Source of the DNA: Streptomyces sp. FIT100
GTDB taxonomy: Bacteria > Actinomycetota > Actinomycetes > Streptomycetales > Streptomycetaceae
DNA length: 64,000 nucleotides
Assembly: GCF_024584805.1 (NCBI RefSeq)
Contig: NZ_CP075715.1
Span: 7,659,526 to 7,723,525, forward strand
Reading direction: 5' to 3'
Shown: one piece after another, positions 60,409-64,000 of the stretch
Numbering within the stretch: position 1 is the stretch's first letter
How the letters are laid out: the number at the start of each line of letters is the position of its first letter
Position numbers and translations under genes: made by a program
Notes under the pieces: model-generated
What the model saw: the letters and a program-made list of their open reading frames with translations, nothing else
What the model was told of the DNA's origin: nothing
Database searches by the model: none

Positions 60409-60795
60409 ATGACCAGTAAGTTCACCGAGCTGGCGATCGACTGCGCCGATCCCGTCGCGCTCGCCCGGTTCTGGTGCTCGGTCCTGGGCTACGAGGTGCA
60501 GGACGAAGGTGACGGAATCGTCACCATCGGCTCGCCGATGGTGCCTGAAGGCAAGAGCCGAATCGGCCCCGTGCCACCGACGCTGACCTTCGCGTGTGTG
60601 CCCGAGGGCAAGACCGTCAAGAACCGTCTCCACCTCGACGTCAACCCGACCGACAGGGAACAGGACGAAGAGGTCCGTCGCCTGCTCGACCTGGGTGCTC
60701 GACGCGCCGACGTCGGCCAGGGTGAGGAGAGCTGGGTCGTACTTGCCGACCCGGAGGGGAACGAGTTCTGCGTCCTCGCGGGCCGCTGCCCCTGA
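60409..60795 (+). CDS. Glyoxalase/bleomycin-resistance fold protein (VOC superfamily)
   Basis: 128 residues. FTELAIDCADPVALARFWCSVLGYEVQDEGDG, LTFACVPEGKTVKNRLHLDVNPTDREQDEEVRRLLDLGARRADVGQGEESWVVLADPEGNEFCVL: the two beta-alpha-beta-beta-beta units of VOC proteins, with the usual His and Glu positions (HLDV, NEFCVL). May bind metal or a ligand; substrate unknown. Strong GGGAGGT ribosome site. Confidence 0.92.
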   Translation: MTSKFTELAIDCADPVALARFWCSVLGYEVQDEGDGIVTIGSPMVPEGKSRIGPVPPTLTFACVPEGKTVKNRLHLDVNPTDREQDEEVRRLLDLGARRADVGQGEESWVVLADPEGNEFCVLAGRCP

Positions 60796-60851
60796 TCGGC
60801 ATGGCCGGTGGGGTTGTACGCAGAGATCAAGCCGGATCAGCTCGACCGGAG

Positions 60852-61318
60852 TCAATCGCCGGCAGGCAGGGCCGCCGGCCTGCGCAGCAGCCACCGCCCG
60901 AACGACCGACCTGAGGGCCGCACGACGACGCGGCCGAAGCTCTTCGTGCCGACCAGCTCCACCCGCAGTACGACCGGCGTACCGGGGGCCGGAGCCTGAC
61001 GGATCTTGAGCTTGCTGAATTCCAGTGTCAGGGCGTCGGCGTCGACCACGATGCCCGGCCTGGTGATCAGCGTCAGGGTCTTGCCGCGCATGTCACGTCG
61101 ATCCGCAAGGTGTTCTGCGTGATCACTGCCCGAGTGAAGTCGAGTGTCACCTCGCACCACTCCGCTGCGAGCTCCAGCCTCCGCGGTACCACCCAGGGCC
61201 CCACACGGTCGACCGCACTGAACCTCTGGTCGATCCGGAGCACGTCCTTGACCTCCGCGACGACCGCGCCGGCCGAGGCGGACACGGGCGGCAGGGCTCG
61301 CGGAGCCACACCTGCGGT
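60852..61318 (-). pseudogene. Remnant of a DUF1707-type protein gene (5' truncated and frameshifted)
   Basis: Minus-strand frame 1 holds VKDVLRIDQRFSAVDRVGPWVVPRRLELAAEW and TLDFTRAVITQNTLRIDV, then stops. A shifted frame continues directly with MRGKTLTLITRPGIVVDADALTLEFSKLKIRQAPAPGTPVVLRVELVG and FGRVVVRPSGRSFG. Together these match the C-terminal half of DUF1707-containing Streptomyces proteins. The N-terminal DUF1707 segment is missing; the DHFR-like gene ends right there. One inserted base near 61095 would restore the frame. Confidence 0.75.
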
Positions 61319-61319
61319 C

Positions 61320-61892
61320 TCAATCCGCCTGGCGCGCCACGCGGTAGCGGAGGTGGACGACTCTCGACCTGAAGGTGCGGGTTTCGATGAGTTCGAGCTG
61401 CACCCGGCGCTCGTGCCGGGGAAAGAAGGGAATGCCACCGCCGACCAGCACCGGGTAGACCCTGGCCCGGTACTCGTCGATCAGATCCGACGCGGCCGCC
61501 TCGGCGGCGAGAGTCGCGCCGCCGATCGCGATGTCACCCTCTCCCGGCTCGGCGCGCAACCGCTCGATCTCCTCCGCCAGGCTGCCGGAAGCCAGGCGGG
61601 CATGGCCCTGCACCGCCGACAGCGTCGTGGAGAACACCACCTTCGGGAGCGGCTTCCAGAGCGCGGTCCACTCGACCATGGACTCGTCGAGCGACGGATC
61701 CTCGTCGGCGGTCTCCCAGTACAGCATCGTCTCGTACAGCCGTCGCCCCAACAGGTGGACGTCGACCTCGCGGATCTCGTCGATCCAGGAGCGGAAGACC
61801 TCCTCGTCGGGCTCCGTCCAGTTGAATCCACCGTCCGGCCCGACGATGTAGCCGTCAAGTGAGACGCCCATCGAATAGGTCACGCTGCGCAT
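61320..61892 (-). CDS. Dihydrofolate reductase-fold protein (RibD C-terminal-like)
   Basis: 190 residues. SVTYSMGVSLDGYIVGPDGGFNW, LLGRRLYETMLYWETADEDPSLDE, LPKVVFSTTLSAVQGHARLASGSLAEEIERL, GDIAIGGATLAAEAAASDLIDEYRARVYPVLVGGGIPFF. This family reduces small heterocycles with NADPH; genuine folate activity is unlikely. ATG 61892 follows GGAGGG. The end abuts the DUF1707 remnant. Confidence 0.9.
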   Translation of the reverse strand: MRSVTYSMGVSLDGYIVGPDGGFNWTEPDEEVFRSWIDEIREVDVHLLGRRLYETMLYWETADEDPSLDESMVEWTALWKPLPKVVFSTTLSAVQGHARLASGSLAEEIERLRAEPGEGDIAIGGATLAAEAAASDLIDEYRARVYPVLVGGGIPFFPRHERRVQLELIETRTFRSRVVHLRYRVARQAD

Positions 61893-62026
61893 CAGAAGCC
61901 CTCCATGGGAACAGGATCGACCACTATGACCGCCCGACGCCGCGGAACTCATCGCGGCTCGCTGGATTTCCCGGGCTGAGGTGGTTCCTCGTGGGCAGTG
62001 CCCTTGGACGGCAAAGGCAAAGCAAA

Positions 62027-62050
62027 GGCAAGGAGAGCTCTCTCCTTGCC
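62027..62050. promoter_or_regulatory. 10-bp perfect inverted repeat before the rph promoter
   Basis: GGCAAGGAGA-GCTC-TCTCCTTGCC. Either the terminator of a transcript arriving from upstream or a regulator site near the -35 region. Confidence 0.5.
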
Positions 62051-62073
62051 ACTCTCAACGTATAGCGCGCTGG

Positions 62074-62092
62074 GGGGCTTGCCACAAGACCC
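62074..62092 (+). promoter_or_regulatory. Rifamycin-associated element (RAE)
   Basis: GGGGCTTGCCACAAGACCC: 19 bp, imperfect palindrome with GGGGCTTG and CAAGACCC arms. It matches the known 19-bp element found upstream of rifamycin-inactivating genes and needed for their induction. Located 246 bp before the rph start and just after a -10-like TATAGC. Confidence 0.85.
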
Positions 62093-62337
62093 GGGGCACG
62101 GCGCAGAATCGTCGGCCGATGCCACAACCTGCGGAAATGGGGGCACGGGGTGCCTGTGTTGTTGTCGACGTACGAGGGACGCGGTGACGTCGGACCAGCG
62201 GTGGGGAGCGGCACTGCAGTTGCCGTTGCACTGGCGGGTGCTCAGCGCGCAGGCGCGGGTTCGACGGACCGGGAGGCGGCCGTGATTCGATCGGGCACCA
62301 CGGCACAACGGAGCACGACTGCCTCGGAGGCATCGCG

Positions 62338-64000
62338 ATGATCGAGCAGTACGTGTGGGACCTCGATGAGGTTCTCGATGAGGTTGACGAGACACAGATC
62401 GCGGTCGTCGGCGGCAAGGGCGCGCACCTGGGACGGCTGTCACGGATCGAAGGCATCCGCGTGCCGGCCGGCTTCTGCGTGACGACGGACGCCTTCCGGC
62501 GGATCATGGCCGAAGCGCCGTCGATCGACGATCGGCTCGATCAGCTGTCGCGCCTCGACCCGGACGACGACCGGGAGGCGATCCGCACGCTCAGCGCGCA
62601 GATTCGTCGGACCATCGAAGGGATTGCCGTCCCGGACGATCTCGCGGCGGCGATCACCCGCGCGCTTGCCCGGCTCGGCGAGCAGGCCGCCTGCGCCGTC
62701 CGGTCCAGCGCGACGGCGGAGGACCTGCCGACGGCCTCCTTCGCCGGCCAGCAGGACACGTACCTGAACATCGTGGGGCCGGCGGCGGTCCTCCAGCACA
62801 TCAGCCGGTGCTGGGCCTCGCTGTTCACCGAGCGGGCCGTGATCTACCGCCGGCGGAACGGCATCGACCACGGTGCGGTCCACATGGCTGTGGTCGTGCA
62901 GCAGATGGTCTTCCCGCACGCGGCCGGCATCCTGTTCACGGCCGACCCCGTCACGGGCAACCGGAAGGTCGCCACCGTGGACGCCGGCTTCGGCCTCGGC
63001 GAGGCCCTGGTCTCCGGCCTGGTCAACCCGGACGTCTTCAAGGTGCGGGACGGCGAAGTCGTCGCCAAGGCGATCGCCGCCAAACAACGTGCCGTTCACG
63101 CCCTGCCTGCCGGCGGTGTGCAGGACGTGGCGATCGACGCACAGCGGCAGGAGCAGCCCGCGCTGACGGATGCGCAGGTCGTGCGGCTCGTGCAGCTCGG
63201 GCGGCGGATCGAAGCGCACTTCGGCCGCCCGCAGGACATCGAATGGTGCCTTGACGACGACGGCTTCCACATCGTTCAGAGCCGGCCGATCACGACGCTG
63301 TTCCCCATCCCCGAGACCGGCGACCAGGAGAATCACGTCTACGTCTCCGTCGGCCACGGGCAGATGATGACCGACCCGATGAAGCCCCTGGGGCTCTCCG
63401 TGTGGCAGCTGACGGCCATGGTGCCGATGCACGAGGCCGGCGGGAGGCTGTTCGTCGACGTCACCCGGCGGCTGGCCTCGCCCGCGAGCCGCGCCGGCCT
63501 CCTGGACGTCATAGGGAGAGGCGACCCGCTGATCAGGGACGCTCTGGAGACCGTCCTCGACCGCGACGAATTCGTCCCGTCGCTCCCGGACGCGGGTCCC
63601 GGTGGCCCGCCGGCCGGTGGCCCGCCGGGACCCGCCTCCGCCCCGATCGCTACCGATCCGGCCATCGTCACCGAGCTGGTCGAGCGCAGCCGGATGTCCA
63701 TCGCCGCCCTGGAGCGCGACATCCGGACGAAGACCGGACCGGCGCTGTTCGACTTCCTGCTGGAGGCGTTCGAGGAGCACAAGCGAGTCCTCGGCGATCC
63801 GCTGAACCTTCAGGCGATCACGGCGGCGATGGAGGCCACGTGGTGGCTCAACGACAAGCTGCAGGAGTGGCTGGGCGAGAAGAACGCGGCCGACACGCTC
63901 ACATTGTCCGCCCCCGGCAACATCACGTCGGAGATGGGACTGGCACTGCTCGACGTCGCGGACGTGATCCGCCCGCATCCGGAGGTCTTGGCGTTCCTGC
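62338..64000 (+). CDS. rph: Rifamycin-inactivating phosphotransferase (5' part; 3' end beyond window)
   Basis: 554 residues present. Rph uses ATP to phosphorylate the C21 hydroxyl of rifamycins, giving resistance. ATP-binding domain about 1-320 (VGGKGAHLGRLSRIEGIRVPAGFCVTTDAF, CAVRSSATAEDLPTASFAGQQDTYLN, VVVQQMVFPHAAGILFTADPVTG, EWCLDDDGFHIVQSRPITTLFP), then the rifamycin-binding domain (from about 330, YVSVGHGQMMTDPMKPLGLSVWQL). The swivelling His domain lies beyond the window. ATG with GGAGG upstream; the RAE upstream supports the assignment. Confidence 0.94.
   Translation, partial: MIEQYVWDLDEVLDEVDETQIAVVGGKGAHLGRLSRIEGIRVPAGFCVTTDAFRRIMAEAPSIDDRLDQLSRLDPDDDREAIRTLSAQIRRTIEGIAVPDDLAAAITRALARLGEQAACAVRSSATAEDLPTASFAGQQDTYLNIVGPAAVLQHISRCWASLFTERAVIYRRRNGIDHGAVHMAVVVQQMVFPHAAGILFTADPVTGNRKVATVDAGFGLGEALVSGLVNPDVFKVRDGEVVAKAIAAKQRAVHALPAGGVQDVAIDAQRQEQPALTDAQVVRLVQLGRRIEAHFGRPQDIEWCLDDDGFHIVQSRPITTLFPIPETGDQENHVYVSVGHGQMMTDPMKPLGLSVWQLTAMVPMHEAGGRLFVDVTRRLASPASRAGLLDVIGRGDPLIRDALETVLDRDEFVPSLPDAGPGGPPAGGPPGPASAPIATDPAIVTELVERSRMSIAALERDIRTKTGPALFDFLLEAFEEHKRVLGDPLNLQAITAAMEATWWLNDKLQEWLGEKNAADTLTLSAPGNITSEMGLALLDVADVIRPHPEVLAFL

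Larger units (their letters stand above)
61893..62337. other. Intergenic region upstream of rph, with regulatory structures
   Basis: 445 bp between divergent genes with no supported gene. Contains AAAGGCAA repeats, a hairpin (62027-62050) and the rifamycin-associated element (62074-62092). A TATAGC hexamer at 62061-62066 could be the -10 of the rph promoter. Confidence 0.6.

Noticed and set aside
1..64000. tRNA, rRNA, integrase, attachment site or replication origin
   Set aside because: No cloverleaf, rRNA-like block, integrase or transposase gene, or origin-type repeat cluster was recognised on reading both strands.

Overview
The window is very GC-rich (about 70% or more), with strong GC at third codon positions, many GTG starts, GGAGG-type ribosome sites, ATGA/GTGA stop-start overlaps and several leaderless genes. 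With the gene content (SpoIIE-type phosphatases, secreted Tat/Sec hydrolases, ECF sigma factor, TNT toxin, DasR-type site, rifamycin phosphotransferase with its 19-bp element) this points to a Streptomyces or close relative. No rRNA, tRNA, CRISPR array, integrase or transposase was seen.

Layout. 1-2.7 kb: a partial GH42 beta-galactosidase divergent from a GH29 alpha-fucosidase. 2.9-4.0 kb: an MscS-type channel. 4.0-21.7 kb (minus strand): a tightly packed, probably single operon of 15 genes that looks like an undescribed biosynthetic cluster. In transcription order it holds a 49-aa exported peptide, a heme-oxygenase-like putative diiron enzyme, a GNAT acetyltransferase, a cysteine hydrolase, HypE, HypF, a diaminobutyrate-type class III aminotransferase, a cyclase-family protein, an MHS transporter, an M20 amidohydrolase, an ATP-grasp ligase, a double ATP-grasp protein, an MFS exporter, a MocR-like/2-aminoadipate-type aminotransferase and an NTF2-like protein. 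A divergent TrmB/LuxR-type regulator (21.8-22.9 kb) probably controls it. HypE and HypF appear without any hydrogenase or other Hyp protein, which suggests their carbamoyl-to-cyano chemistry is used for a small molecule.

22.9-31.1 kb: a pair of MITE-like elements, a DUF5997 gene divergent from a LysR-effector-domain gene, a conserved acidic protein, a secreted TNT-domain protein with a small overlapping partner, a membrane PP2C phosphatase, a secreted allene-oxide-cyclase-like barrel protein, and an orphan cytochrome oxidase subunit I with a small membrane partner. 31.3-41.0 kb: an island of secreted enzymes (EEP-family phosphodiesterase, polysaccharide lyase, streptogrisin-like protease, DUF3472-ricin lectin, parallel beta-helix protein) with a DeoR/LacI-type hybrid regulator and a DUF2993 protein. 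41.2-50.3 kb: a GAF-SpoIIE phosphatase, a frameshifted FAD monooxygenase with its TetR regulator, an FAD/NAD(P)-binding protein, a DUF427 protein, a dienelactone hydrolase, and an ECF sigma/YCII-related pair. 50.5-64 kb: a winged-helix (AlkZ-like) protein, two DUF4139 proteins, another EEP enzyme, a large PAS-GAF-PP2C-HATPase protein, a glyoxalase-fold protein, a DUF1707-family remnant, a dihydrofolate-reductase-like protein, and the 5' part of a rifamycin phosphotransferase.
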